A stretch of DNA of 64,000 nucleotides from Thermohalobaculum sp039028795. Lineage in GTDB: Bacteria; Pseudomonadota; Alphaproteobacteria; Rhodobacterales; Rhodobacteraceae. The notes beneath the pieces were generated by a model. It saw only the letters and a program-made list of their open reading frames with translations, was not told the origin of the DNA and searched no databases. The stretch is from positions 12,810 through 76,809 of the forward strand of contig JBCCHJ010000021.1 in NCBI GenBank assembly GCA_039028795.1, read 5' to 3'. A program made the position numbers and the translations under genes. Within the stretch, counting starts at the first letter, position 1; each line of letters opens with the position of its first letter. Shown in pieces: positions 42,937 through 51,781 of this stretch.

Positions 42937-45335
42937 TCCTGCGCAAGTTCATTGGCTGGACGATTCTGCTGGGCGCACTGATGCTGGGCTATGCCGGCTT
43001 CCCCGTTCATGCGGAAACTGAGGAGAACCGGATTGCCCTCTCGCAATCCTCCACCGCACCTGCACAACTTCGCTTGGACCATTGGCCGCCGGCTGGATGG
43101 ATGGTCCAGCAGTTTGACTCTCTGGTTGAGGTCAAGTTTCCGCAGGTTGCGCGGACCGTCGACTTGCCGCGCGGCTTGATTGGTCGTCTGGGGCGCCGAG
43201 TCGCTGCGCTGGACTCAGAATTGCGTGGCGGTGACTTATACATCCGACTCACATTGGACTGTGCATGCTCTGTTGCCGTAACATCGGAAGGAACAGAGGC
43301 TGTTCTGATCGATGTTGTCGATCCGAACGCGGCATTGGCGACGGCAGACACTCAACCCGCACCGCAAACTGCCCCGCTGCCTTCGATCAAGCCAGGGGCG
43401 GAGCTGGCTGTCGACACGCCAGATGTCATGTCAAACGGGCGACTCAATGTCGAAGAGGCCCAGCAGCATCTGATGGAACAATTGTTGCGCGCCGCGGATG
43501 CGGGAATGGTCGATCTGCGCCCAGATCCATCCGATGTGCAGTTGGAAAAGGACGAAGAGGTTGCGCAGACCAATGGCTCCGCAACAAACTCGTCTCAGCC
43601 GGATCCCCTGCCGGACACCCAAGCTGATCCATCGGCATCCAAGACCGCCGCCGCACAACCCAAAGCGCCGCTCATTAAGGCCCAGGCTGAGACCCATGTT
43701 TCAGAGGTGGCATTGACTCGGCCAGTACCAGCCTGCTTTCCGGATGACGCCCTTTCGTTTCCTGATACAGATCCTGGGGTGCCCTACAGCAATCTAGCCA
43801 GCGAGTTGCACGCGGCCTTGATTGGTGAGTTCGATACAGTCAACGAAGACGCCGCCATCAGGTTGGCTCAGTTGAACCTTTCAGTTGGGCTGAGTGTCGA
43901 AACCGTCGCCGTTTTGGATGAATTCGTCCCGCAACACCCTTGGGCAGAGCTTTATCGTGAAATTGCCAGTGTGATGGCTGTACGCCCACTGGCAGAAGAT
44001 GCGTCACTGCTCAAGCCCGACTGCGGTGGGGTCCAGCAATTGTGGCGGGCGGCGGCGAAAACTCTGGATGAAAACGCGGATGGTGCCGTCGAGGATGCAA
44101 CGGCGACCACGGAGATGCTGGAAGCACAGCCTCGCAAGGTGCGGGAGTTTCTCGCGGCCAGCTTGGGTCAGGCGGCGGCAGAGGCGGGCTCTTGGGAGTT
44201 TGCCCGTCGCATGGAAGCCATGGCAGAGCGGTCCAGATCGTCGTCTTACGGTCCTAGTGGCCGGGCATTGCTTCTTTCCGCGCGTCTGGACGCATGGCAT
44301 GACCGAGATGGAGACGCACTGCAAAAGCTGCGGGACGCCCGGACCATTCCAGGCGCCGTAGGTGAAGATGCGTTGCTGCGTCTAGCCGACGCGGCACTAT
44401 CGAAAAGTGACTTCGCTGCCATGGACACGTCTCACCTGCAAAAGGACCTGGCAATTCTGGCAAGGGAAGACCGTGGCGGTCACCGCGGGGCCCGCGCCTT
44501 TGAGCTTTGGGTCAAGTTACGGGATCACGCAAAGGGGCGCGATGCGGCCCTGGCAATTCTGGACTCTGGCGTTGCTCGGGGGCTTTTCCCGGCGGACCGC
44601 CGAGCAGATCTTTTGGCGGAAATCGCAGACGGGTCCGACTTCGCAGATGCCTCGCGTCCCTTGGCCTTGGTTTATCTGGAAGGCCCCGATCAGTTCCAGG
44701 ACGCCATGCAGAAACCTGGATTTCGTAGGGCCCTGGCCGCATCAATGGTTGAGATGGGCGTGCCCTCCTTGGCCGAGGACGTTCTGGAAGATCAGGATTG
44801 GCGTGATTCTGGCATCGGCCTCGAGTTGGCCCGCGCCCATATGGACGGACAAGAACCTGATAAAGCCGAAGACGTCCTGCGGCGGGTGCCTGAAAGCACG
44901 GCTCGCAACGAACTGATGGCCCAGGCTCTGATGGCCAAAGGGCAATTGGCCGAAGCGCAAGAATACCTTTCGGACGGCTCTCCTAAAAGCGCGGATATTG
45001 CGGAACAGCTGATGCCGCTGGACGCGACGATCAATGCTGCCCTTTCGTCAGGCGATACTGAAATGGCCTTGGATGTTGGCGTGCAGCGCTTAGCCGTGGA
45101 GGCAAATGCAGACTTGGCAGAGCAACTGGCAATCGCCGCGCTTGACGCTGGGCATGCCAAGCTTCCGGAGGGCCTGAAACCTGCTCTGTCAAAGGATCGG
45201 CTTGAGGTCCTGCAATCGTTGTTCCGACGGACCGCTGATCCTGGCGAAATCACCGATTTGGCGGAGTTGAACAATTTTATCGACCAGCTATCAGCGGAAA
45301 TTTCAACTATCGAGGACCTGCTGACTGATGGATGA
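42933..45335 (+). CDS. Large exported protein in the motA-flg operon
   Basis: 800 residues, unknown function. Signal peptide (FIGWTILLGALMLGYAG, cleavage near HAET). Residues about 45-130 form a strand-rich domain (LRLDHWPPAGWMVQQFDSLV, YIRLTLDCACSVAV). A low-complexity acidic Ala/Pro linker runs to about 265. The C-terminal about 500 residues are a helical repeat array of TPR/solenoid type (LAQLNLSVGLSVETVAVLDEFV, RAHMDGQEPDKAEDVLRRVPE). It overlaps motA (ATGA) and flgF, so it is made with the stator and rod. A periplasmic motor accessory, like rhizobial MotC in role, is inferred. Confidence 0.8.
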   Translation: MILRKFIGWTILLGALMLGYAGFPVHAETEENRIALSQSSTAPAQLRLDHWPPAGWMVQQFDSLVEVKFPQVARTVDLPRGLIGRLGRRVAALDSELRGGDLYIRLTLDCACSVAVTSEGTEAVLIDVVDPNAALATADTQPAPQTAPLPSIKPGAELAVDTPDVMSNGRLNVEEAQQHLMEQLLRAADAGMVDLRPDPSDVQLEKDEEVAQTNGSATNSSQPDPLPDTQADPSASKTAAAQPKAPLIKAQAETHVSEVALTRPVPACFPDDALSFPDTDPGVPYSNLASELHAALIGEFDTVNEDAAIRLAQLNLSVGLSVETVAVLDEFVPQHPWAELYREIASVMAVRPLAEDASLLKPDCGGVQQLWRAAAKTLDENADGAVEDATATTEMLEAQPRKVREFLAASLGQAAAEAGSWEFARRMEAMAERSRSSSYGPSGRALLLSARLDAWHDRDGDALQKLRDARTIPGAVGEDALLRLADAALSKSDFAAMDTSHLQKDLAILAREDRGGHRGARAFELWVKLRDHAKGRDAALAILDSGVARGLFPADRRADLLAEIADGSDFADASRPLALVYLEGPDQFQDAMQKPGFRRALAASMVEMGVPSLAEDVLEDQDWRDSGIGLELARAHMDGQEPDKAEDVLRRVPESTARNELMAQALMAKGQLAEAQEYLSDGSPKSADIAEQLMPLDATINAALSSGDTEMALDVGVQRLAVEANADLAEQLAIAALDAGHAKLPEGLKPALSKDRLEVLQSLFRRTADPGEITDLAELNNFIDQLSAEISTIEDLLTDG

Positions 45336-46050
45336 TTCGCTTTACTATCTGGTCGTGAACCGCCAGTCTGGGCTCGCGTCCGAACTGGACACGATCGCTA
45401 ACAACATCGCCAATTTGGACACGACTGGCTTTCGACGCGAAGGCGTTGCGTTCACCGAATTCATCATCGCCGCAGACCGCAGCGACAGTGTGTCCATGGC
45501 CGATCTGGGGGCAAGATTTGCCTCCGAACTGCCCGGAACACATGCGGTGACAGGCGGACGGTTCGATTTCGCAATCCAAGGCGAAGGGTATTTTGTACTC
45601 GAAACACCGGATGGACCGGTCCTGACGCGGGCCGGTGCGTTCCAGGCGTCGCAGGATGGCTTCCTGGTCACCCCGAACGGTGATCCAGTCCTGGATGGTG
45701 GACAGGGGCGCATTGTCATCCCCGCCGACGCCAAGGACATCCTGGTCGCGGCCGACGGCACGATCTCTGTCAATGGCGATCCCATCGGCCAACTGGCGAT
45801 TGTGAATGCACCGCAGGAACTGATCAGCCGGTATGGCGACACGGCCTTCAAGGTCGAAGATAATGCGTTCCAACCGGTTGCTACGCCGAACATCAGGCAG
45901 GGCGCTCTGGAACAATCCAATGTTGACCCGGTCCTAGAATTCGCCCGGATGATCGAGGTGACCCGTGCGTACGAATTGGCGCAGACGCTGATCGATGATG
46001 AAGACGAACGCATTCAAAACATCGTCCGGACCCTTGGCCAACCCGTTTAA
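45328..46050 (+). CDS. flgF: Flagellar proximal-rod protein FlgF
   Basis: 240 residues. N-terminal rod/hook motif LASELDTIANNIANLDTTGFRR (read in part), central GRFDFAIQGEGYFVLETPDG, and the C-terminal FARMIEVTRAYELAQTLI helix that all rod proteins share. Forms part of the proximal rod in the periplasm. It overlaps the preceding gene by eight bases and is 24 bases from flgG. Confidence 0.94.
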   Translation: MDDSLYYLVVNRQSGLASELDTIANNIANLDTTGFRREGVAFTEFIIAADRSDSVSMADLGARFASELPGTHAVTGGRFDFAIQGEGYFVLETPDGPVLTRAGAFQASQDGFLVTPNGDPVLDGGQGRIVIPADAKDILVAADGTISVNGDPIGQLAIVNAPQELISRYGDTAFKVEDNAFQPVATPNIRQGALEQSNVDPVLEFARMIEVTRAYELAQTLIDDEDERIQNIVRTLGQPV

Positions 46051-46074
46051 GACCCAACGAACGAGGCATAGAAC

Positions 46075-46860
46075 ATGCAGGCACTTAAAATCGCTGCGAC
46101 CGGCATGGCTGCACAGCAGATGCGCGTCGATGTGACGGCAAACAATATCTCGAATATGACGACCACCGGCTATAACGCCCGACGTGCCGAATTCGCAGAT
46201 CTTCATTACCAACAATTGCGCACCCCAGGTGCGATCACCGCCGGGACTGGCGAAATCTTACCCGCCGGTGTGCAATTGGGTCTTGGCGTCCGTCCATCCG
46301 CCGTGTCCCTTGAAATGCGCCAAGGTGCCATGCGTCAGACGGGTGGAGAACTGGACCTTGGCATCGAAGGCGACGGCTATTTGGAAATTGAATTACCGTC
46401 CGGTGATGCTGCCTATACGCGCGACGGCTCGCTCAAACTGACGGGCGAAGGCGAAGTCGTAACCTCGGAAGGATACCGCGTGCAGCCCGGCCTGACCATC
46501 CCGATCGATGCACGTAGGGTCGAGATTAACCGCGACGGGACAGTTTTTGCCTTCTTTGATGGTCAAGTCGATGGTCAACAATTAGGTCAGTTGCAACTGG
46601 CCACATTCATCAATGACAAAGGGCTTGAGGCCATAGGTGATAACCTATTCCTGGAAACAGCGGCTTCGGGTGCTCCGAACGCGGGCGAGCCTGGCATTGA
46701 TGGACGCGGGACATATCGCCAAGGGTATCTCGAAGAAAGCTCGGTCGACGTTGTAGCAGAAATCACGGAACTGATCGAAGCACAGCGCGGCTATGAACTG
46801 AACTCCCGCGTGTTGGCCGCCGCAGATGAAATGCTGTCGACAACGACGCAGGTGCGGTGA
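46075..46860 (+). CDS. flgG: Flagellar distal-rod protein FlgG
   Basis: 261 residues, the standard FlgG size. MQALKIAATGMAAQQMRVDV and NNISNMTTTGYNARRAEFAD at the N-terminus; LGIEGDGYLEIELPSG in the middle; EITELIEAQRGYELNSRVL at the C-terminus. Distal rod subunit. Its TGA overlaps the ATG of flgA by one base. Confidence 0.96.
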   Translation: MQALKIAATGMAAQQMRVDVTANNISNMTTTGYNARRAEFADLHYQQLRTPGAITAGTGEILPAGVQLGLGVRPSAVSLEMRQGAMRQTGGELDLGIEGDGYLEIELPSGDAAYTRDGSLKLTGEGEVVTSEGYRVQPGLTIPIDARRVEINRDGTVFAFFDGQVDGQQLGQLQLATFINDKGLEAIGDNLFLETAASGAPNAGEPGIDGRGTYRQGYLEESSVDVVAEITELIEAQRGYELNSRVLAAADEMLSTTTQVR

Positions 46861-47276
46861 TGCGCTTCTTCTGTTTACTGCTTCTGATCTGCGTTGCATC
46901 GGCGGGGCACGTGTGGGCCGGGGATGTCATTGCCGAGCGCACATTGCGGGTAGGAACGATCATCGGGATTGGTGATCTGAAACTGCGCGGCTCGGAAGAC
47001 CAGACCCTATTGGATCAAATGCTGGGCCAGGAAATGCGACGCGCCGTTTATGCCGGCCATCCCGTAACCCAGGCACATCTTGGCCCACCCACCTTGGTAC
47101 ATCGGAACGAGATCGTTGCCATGGCTTACCGCGCCGGCGGGTTGGGCATTCGCACCGAAGGCCGCGCTTTAACTCGGGGCGGCAAAGGTGAGGTAGTAGA
47201 GATCATGAATCTGTCGTCCCGTCAGACGGTGCGGGCGATTGTGACCGGGCCGCGCCAGGTCGAGGTGCAAAGATGA
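46860..47276 (+). CDS. flgA: Flagellar P-ring assembly chaperone FlgA
   Basis: 138 residues from ATG 46860. Signal FFCLLLLICVASAGHVWA, then a short SAF domain (VGTIIGIGDLKLRGSEDQ; GHPVTQAHLGPPTLV; RNEIVAMAYRAGGLGI). It is the short alphaproteobacterial form, about half the E. coli length. Assists P-ring assembly in the periplasm; flgI itself is not in the window. Four-base overlap with flgH. Confidence 0.9.
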   Translation: MRFFCLLLLICVASAGHVWAGDVIAERTLRVGTIIGIGDLKLRGSEDQTLLDQMLGQEMRRAVYAGHPVTQAHLGPPTLVHRNEIVAMAYRAGGLGIRTEGRALTRGGKGEVVEIMNLSSRQTVRAIVTGPRQVEVQR

Positions 47277-48019
47277 GTTTTGTGCGGCTGGTGTCAGCAA
47301 GTCTGGGCATTATTCTCGCTGCTTGCAATGGACAATTGGATTCGATCGGCCGACCGCCCGCGATGACGGCGCCAGGTGCTCAAGCCCCGGTGATCGAGCC
47401 ACCGCTACCACAGCGCGTAGCGCTGGCCCCGCCGCCGCCGCCGCCATCGCGCGTCGCGCAGACCGGGTCCCTGTGGCAATCGGGCCCGAAATCCTTGTTC
47501 GGGGACCGCAGGGCACGCAATCTGGGCGACATCCTCACCGTTCTGATTGAGATTGAGGACGAGGCAGAAATCTCCAATACCACCTCTCGATCTCGCAGCG
47601 GATCCGATAATGTTTCGGTGAGCGCAGCTTATGGTCTGACGACGATTGCTGACTCTGTCCTGCCGGGTGGCAACACGCTCTCCCCGGCAGTAGAAGCGAG
47701 CGGCAGCCAGGATGCCTCGGGCAATGGACAGATCAGCCGCGAAGAGGAAATTACGTTGCGCCTGGCGGCAACAGTCGTTGACGTTTTACCGAACGGCCAC
47801 CTGGTGATCCGCGGCAGCCAGGAAGTTCGTGTAAACTTCGAACTTCGCGATCTTCAGATCGCCGGGATTGTTCGCCCAGAGGACATCTCGCGCCGGAACG
47901 TGATCACCTACGATAAGATTGCTGATGCCAGGATTGCCTATGGTGGGCGGGGTCATCTGACCGATGTCCAGCAACCGCGCTATGGCCAACAGATCGTCGA
48001 TTTGGTTTCTCCATTCTGA
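47273..48019 (+). CDS. flgH: Flagellar L-ring lipoprotein FlgH
   Basis: 248 residues. The signal peptide ends in a lipobox (ILAAC, Cys about 18). A Pro-rich stretch precedes the conserved FlgH core: SLWQSGPKSLFGDRRARNLG, DILTVLIEIEDEAEISNTT, GHLVIRGSQEVRVN, GIVRPEDISRRNVI and IAYGGRGHLTDVQQP. Forms the outer-membrane L-ring bushing of the rod. Confidence 0.96.
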   Translation: MSFVRLVSASLGIILAACNGQLDSIGRPPAMTAPGAQAPVIEPPLPQRVALAPPPPPPSRVAQTGSLWQSGPKSLFGDRRARNLGDILTVLIEIEDEAEISNTTSRSRSGSDNVSVSAAYGLTTIADSVLPGGNTLSPAVEASGSQDASGNGQISREEEITLRLAATVVDVLPNGHLVIRGSQEVRVNFELRDLQIAGIVRPEDISRRNVITYDKIADARIAYGGRGHLTDVQQPRYGQQIVDLVSPF

Positions 48020-48026
48020 GGGACGT

Positions 48027-48536
48027 ATGAAGAAGATACTCGCGATAATTCTGGTCCTTGGCGGCATCGCCGGCGGCGGTGCTGCAGGTCTGATGTTAAA
48101 GCCTGAACCACCGGCGTCAGACGGTGCGCAATCTGCCAGTTCTGAGATGCCAGATGACGCCACAGTAGAACCTCAGAAATCTGCAGATCAGGGCGGAGCG
48201 ATTGATCCCGCTTCGTATGTAAAGGTTGGGCGTCAGACGATCGTCCCAATCCTGGAAGATGGTGAGACGAAGGCTCTGATGATGTTCGAACTGGCCGTCG
48301 ACGTCGCATCCGACCAAAGCGATCGCGCATTGGAAATGGAACCGAGACTAAGGGATGCCTTTCTGCGAGAATTGTTTCAGATGTCCTATACTGGTGCTTT
48401 TGACCAGACTTTCACAGACGACCGGGTGATTGACGAACTGCGCCGAAATCTGGTCCGTGCGGCGCAAGAACATCTTGGCAAGAAAGCCGTGAACGACGTG
48501 TTGATCCTGGATGTCATGCGCCAGAACACACCTTAA
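48027..48536 (+). CDS. fliL: Flagellar basal-body-associated protein FliL
   Basis: 169 residues from ATG 48027, with GAGGGACG upstream; an earlier in-frame start would overlap flgH by 56 bases. One N-terminal membrane helix (ILAIILVLGGIAGGGAAGL), an acidic linker, and the periplasmic FliL domain with MFELAVDVASDQ, RLRDAFLRELFQM and VNDVLILDVMRQNTP at the end. FliL surrounds the stator and helps torque. Last gene of the motA operon. Confidence 0.88.
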   Translation: MKKILAIILVLGGIAGGGAAGLMLKPEPPASDGAQSASSEMPDDATVEPQKSADQGGAIDPASYVKVGRQTIVPILEDGETKALMMFELAVDVASDQSDRALEMEPRLRDAFLRELFQMSYTGAFDQTFTDDRVIDELRRNLVRAAQEHLGKKAVNDVLILDVMRQNTP

Positions 48537-48626
48537 CTCGGGTGTGAGGGCATTGCGAACTTAAGTGTCACCCACTACGAAAGCGGCAATCACCAAGGCA
48601 CTTCGGCAGTACTGGCAATTAAAGCT

Positions 48627-49316
48627 CTAAGGCGTTGGATCAGCCTCTGACACATGGACCACGGCATCCGGCGACACACTACCGCCATCAGCCAAATCCA
48701 GAACCATCCCGTTGGCCGAGCCATGCAGTCCGGACACGCGTCGCATCACCTCGGCTGGTACTGTCCGTTCCGTTGCCCCGCCTGCGATGTAGTCAAGATC
48801 GATGGTCAATTCTGTTCCGTGAACCAGAGCACCAGAACTGTCTTTGCCGTCCCAAACGCCCGTCCCGGTATTCGGATCGACCAGAAACTGCGTCAAAGCA
48901 GTGCCGGAGGAGGTTCGGACCGTCGCGCGGATCTGTTCGTCTATGCCGGGCGGTGCAAACGCAAAATCGACCGGGTCACCGGTCGCCCGGAACGTTCCAT
49001 CGGCAACAGCAACTTCGCGTCCGATCCAGGACGCGAAGCTTGCGATGTCACTAGTTAAGGCCTGATCGCTGAGCGTAGAGAGTTTTGCGTTCGCACTTAC
49101 CAATTGTTCGACCGAGGAAAAGCTCGCCAACTGTGCGACGAATTCGGTTGCCTCCAACGGTGACAGTGGGTCCTGGTTACGCAACTGCGCAGTCATCAAC
49201 GTAAGAAACGTATCGAAATCCGCAGCCGCAGCATTTGCATCGGTGTCCGATGTGTCCGTTTGGCTGCCGACACCTACCGGTCCGGGCAGGAGGGGGGACA
49301 ATGCTGTAAGGTCCAT
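48627..49316 (-). CDS. flgD: Flagellar hook-capping protein FlgD
   Basis: 229 residues. The conserved N-terminal FlgD motif is FDTFLTLMTAQLRNQDPLSP followed by EATEFVAQLASFSSVEQL. The C-terminal Ig/tudor-like domain follows (VAVADGTFRATGDPVDFAF; GTGVWDGKDSSGALVHGTEL). Caps the growing hook. Transcribed after fliK with a 14-base gap, towards the fliL end. Confidence 0.94.
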   Translation of the reverse strand: MDLTALSPLLPGPVGVGSQTDTSDTDANAAAADFDTFLTLMTAQLRNQDPLSPLEATEFVAQLASFSSVEQLVSANAKLSTLSDQALTSDIASFASWIGREVAVADGTFRATGDPVDFAFAPPGIDEQIRATVRTSSGTALTQFLVDPNTGTGVWDGKDSSGALVHGTELTIDLDYIAGGATERTVPAEVMRRVSGLHGSANGMVLDLADGGSVSPDAVVHVSEADPTP

Positions 49317-49330
49317 CTGGTGTGTCCTTT

Positions 49331-50740
49331 TTAAAGTCTAAGATCAACACGCCCATCGGCGCGGATCATGATTGCAGAACGGGCATCGTCTGTCCCTCCA
49401 GACTCCTGGTCCGATCCCTGGTCGCTAAATGCCCATAGTCGATCATCGCGCTGAGTGTCGCCGTCACGATTGGCAAAATTCAGATCTACATCTCCGAAGC
49501 CGGCATCCGAAAATTGCTGCAGCAAATCGTCGGCGTGGCGTCGGATCAGATCGCCGGTGCCGGTTCGGTCAGCACTTAAGGTTGCCCGTAACGATTTGTC
49601 TGAAAGTTCGATCAAGATCTCAATACGCCCCAGTTCCGGTGGATCGAGCATAAGGTCAATGACCCCGCTAACTTGGGTTTGGAGCGAATTGACGATTTGC
49701 GGCAGCACGGCCCGTTGAACAGTTTGCGACGGCATCTCGGACGCCAACGCTCCAGCAAAATTGCCGGCGGTGATCGTCAACGAAGTCGGCGCGCCGGACG
49801 ATGGACCGAGAACTGGAGCCTCCCCAGCCAATGGCTGCAACGCTCCTTGCGCCGCCAAGAATTGTATCAGTCGGGGTTCTGACGTTGAGGCCGTTGATTG
49901 CAGAGTCGCAATCAGGTCAGGCGCTGCACGAACCGGTTCAGGTGTTTTAAGGACTGGAGTGTCCCGATCGATGATTGGCGCGGTGCCATGCCTTCGAATC
50001 GAAGGTGCTGGGTCGACCGACTTGACCGGCTGTCTGGGGCTGACCTGAGACGCCGCTATTTCCGCAGTGACGCCAACGGAATTGGGCGCCGTCGCTACAT
50101 GTTCTATCGTGGGCTTGGCGACAGGCTGTGGGAAAGATGGTTCCGGAAGCCTGGCCCGTGGCGGTTCTGGCGATGCAACAGGTTCCGCAATGGGAGATGC
50201 CGGTGCTTCAGTTCGGTGTACGGCGATTGGCTGGGCGATCGTGCTATTGGTGACCGTCTGAACCTGTGTTTCGCTACTTCGAACGGTGACTGCAGCCGGC
50301 TGCCCCGCGTTCCGATCATCTTTCGGCGCTGCCTCCGGCGGGCGAGGCGGCACCTGTGCAGTATGCGGCATAGATGGAGCAAGCTTCGGCGTCTCAGCAA
50401 GTGGAGCCGGCGCCAACTCATGAAGATCTTCCTGGACCGGCGGTTCAATCGGTTCCACTTCCGGATCAGCCACCGCCAGCTCAGAGTCGGCACGATGCCC
50501 CAGGCCATCGACGATCAGACGCGATGTGGTTTCCGCTGCCACTCCTTGCGGTTCGACAAGTTTCGGCGCCGCTGCGTCCGAAGTTAGAGCAGCGTCTTGA
50601 TTCGAAAGATCAAGCGCCAATCCGAAAAGCTTGGCAGCTTCAGCATTGTCTAAATGATCACCGCTGTCGGGTGTGTCCGCCGCCGGCCCGTTCGTCTTCG
50701 CGGTGTCTGGTGCTGCGGTGATTAGATCGGAAAGATTCAT
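49331..50740 (-). CDS. fliK: Flagellar hook-length control protein FliK
   Basis: 469 residues from ATG 50740, three bases after GGGGGAG; an ATG one codon earlier and a TTG further up are in frame. The first about 300 residues are a Pro/Ala-rich unstructured ruler region. The C-terminal Flg_hook domain contains LQTQVSGVIDLMLDPPELGR, IEILIELSDKSLRATLSADR and a gluey end LLQQFSDAGFGDVDLNF. Secreted ruler that sets hook length and triggers the export switch. Divergent from flgJ. Confidence 0.9.
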   Translation of the reverse strand: MNLSDLITAAPDTAKTNGPAADTPDSGDHLDNAEAAKLFGLALDLSNQDAALTSDAAAPKLVEPQGVAAETTSRLIVDGLGHRADSELAVADPEVEPIEPPVQEDLHELAPAPLAETPKLAPSMPHTAQVPPRPPEAAPKDDRNAGQPAAVTVRSSETQVQTVTNSTIAQPIAVHRTEAPASPIAEPVASPEPPRARLPEPSFPQPVAKPTIEHVATAPNSVGVTAEIAASQVSPRQPVKSVDPAPSIRRHGTAPIIDRDTPVLKTPEPVRAAPDLIATLQSTASTSEPRLIQFLAAQGALQPLAGEAPVLGPSSGAPTSLTITAGNFAGALASEMPSQTVQRAVLPQIVNSLQTQVSGVIDLMLDPPELGRIEILIELSDKSLRATLSADRTGTGDLIRRHADDLLQQFSDAGFGDVDLNFANRDGDTQRDDRLWAFSDQGSDQESGGTDDARSAIMIRADGRVDLRL

Positions 50741-50848
50741 CATCTCCCCCAATTTCTTCGGGATGCTGGAACTCTAGCCGCGAAGCCTTACTGATTGTTT
50801 ACACAGATCGCGTTTCTTGGGTGCGTTCGTTTGTTGTGAGGGTCCTCA

Positions 50849-51148
50849 ATGATTGAATTTCCGCTAAGCGCGCCAGAACCCGCGGCTGGTCGGGTGGATA
50901 TCACCGCCCATTCGGCTCAGGATGCGCCATTGCGCGAACTTGCGCAAAAATTCGAAACGGCATTCCTATCCGAAATGTTGCGCCACACTGGCCTCGGCAA
51001 GATGCCCGATGGTTTTAATGGAGGCGCGGGAGAGGCCCGATTTTCTGGGTTTCTGATCGAGGCATATGCGAAGGACCTGACCCGGTCGGGTCAGATCGGT
51101 CTCGCTGACCGAATTTATCAGGATCTGGCCAGTCGGGCAGCGAAATGA
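50849..51148 (+). CDS. flgJ: FlgJ-like rod-binding protein, single domain
   Basis: 99 residues. LAQKFETAFLSEMLRHTGLG and the FLIEAYAKDLTRSGQIGLADR end are the rod-binding domain of FlgJ. The muramidase (glucosaminidase) domain found in enterobacterial FlgJ is absent, as usual in alphaproteobacteria, where a separate hydrolase opens the peptidoglycan. Overlaps the next gene by four bases. Confidence 0.88.
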   Translation: MIEFPLSAPEPAAGRVDITAHSAQDAPLRELAQKFETAFLSEMLRHTGLGKMPDGFNGGAGEARFSGFLIEAYAKDLTRSGQIGLADRIYQDLASRAAK

Positions 51149-51549
51149 CGACAGCAAGCAACGACGAATTCGCGAACACAACGCAGCGCCTATCGGATTC
51201 GATTGGTCAGGCATTGGAGATTCTGAGCGACGAGAGGGATGCCTTCCTGACCGGTGCATATGACAGAATCGCTCGGATCACAGAGTTGAAACTGTCATTG
51301 CTGGAGCGATTGGAGATCGAGATCCGATCGGCCCCTCGGTCCGGCGATGTCATCGATATGATCAAACGGCTGATCGACGCCAGCCGCCGTAACGAGCAGA
51401 TCATAGAAGCTGCCCGGCAGGGCCTGGCTTATGCCCGGCGAAGGATCGCTCGCATTGAAGATGCGCAAGGCGGCGCGGTGGCCTATTCCGAAGACGGCGA
51501 CAAAATTGTGTCTCGGGCAGATGTGTTGGGCCAGGACAAGTCCATGTAG
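51145..51549 (+). CDS. FlgN-type flagellar export chaperone (putative)
   Basis: 134 residues, almost entirely helical. LSDSIGQALEILSDERDAFL and DRIARITELKLSLLERLEIE resemble the FlgN helical bundle that chaperones FlgK/FlgL. Heptads run to about 105 and an acidic tail follows. Coupled by ATGA to flgJ, consistent with FlgN placement; sequence alone leaves room for another small flagellar coiled-coil protein. Confidence 0.6.
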   Translation: MTTASNDEFANTTQRLSDSIGQALEILSDERDAFLTGAYDRIARITELKLSLLERLEIEIRSAPRSGDVIDMIKRLIDASRRNEQIIEAARQGLAYARRRIARIEDAQGGAVAYSEDGDKIVSRADVLGQDKSM

Positions 51550-51781
51550 AAGCGGCTTGTCCCTAAACAGGTCAACTCACTTTACCCTGTGCTAATCGTT
51601 GAATGGTTTGATCTTACCTGCAGGCGTCATCGCACGTTCTGTCCCAGGCGATGGGCCAGGGTCTCTGTCAGAAGACATAATTTTAGCGGGGGGTCGGAAG
51701 GATATTCCCGCTTTGAAGTCCCGTTTTTCGGGATGTCACTGATGCGCGGTGTCGAAGTACCGCAAGAGAAAGGAATATATC
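51550..51781 (+). promoter_or_regulatory. Flagellin promoter/leader region
   Basis: 232 bases with no gene. A hairpin TCCCG-TTTTT-CGGGA (51719-51733) lies 49 bases before the start codon, and the ribosome site AGAAAGGA is strong. No clear sigma-28 or sigma-54 box was seen. A long leader fits post-transcriptional control by FlbT, which binds flagellin mRNA leaders in Caulobacter. Confidence 0.4.
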
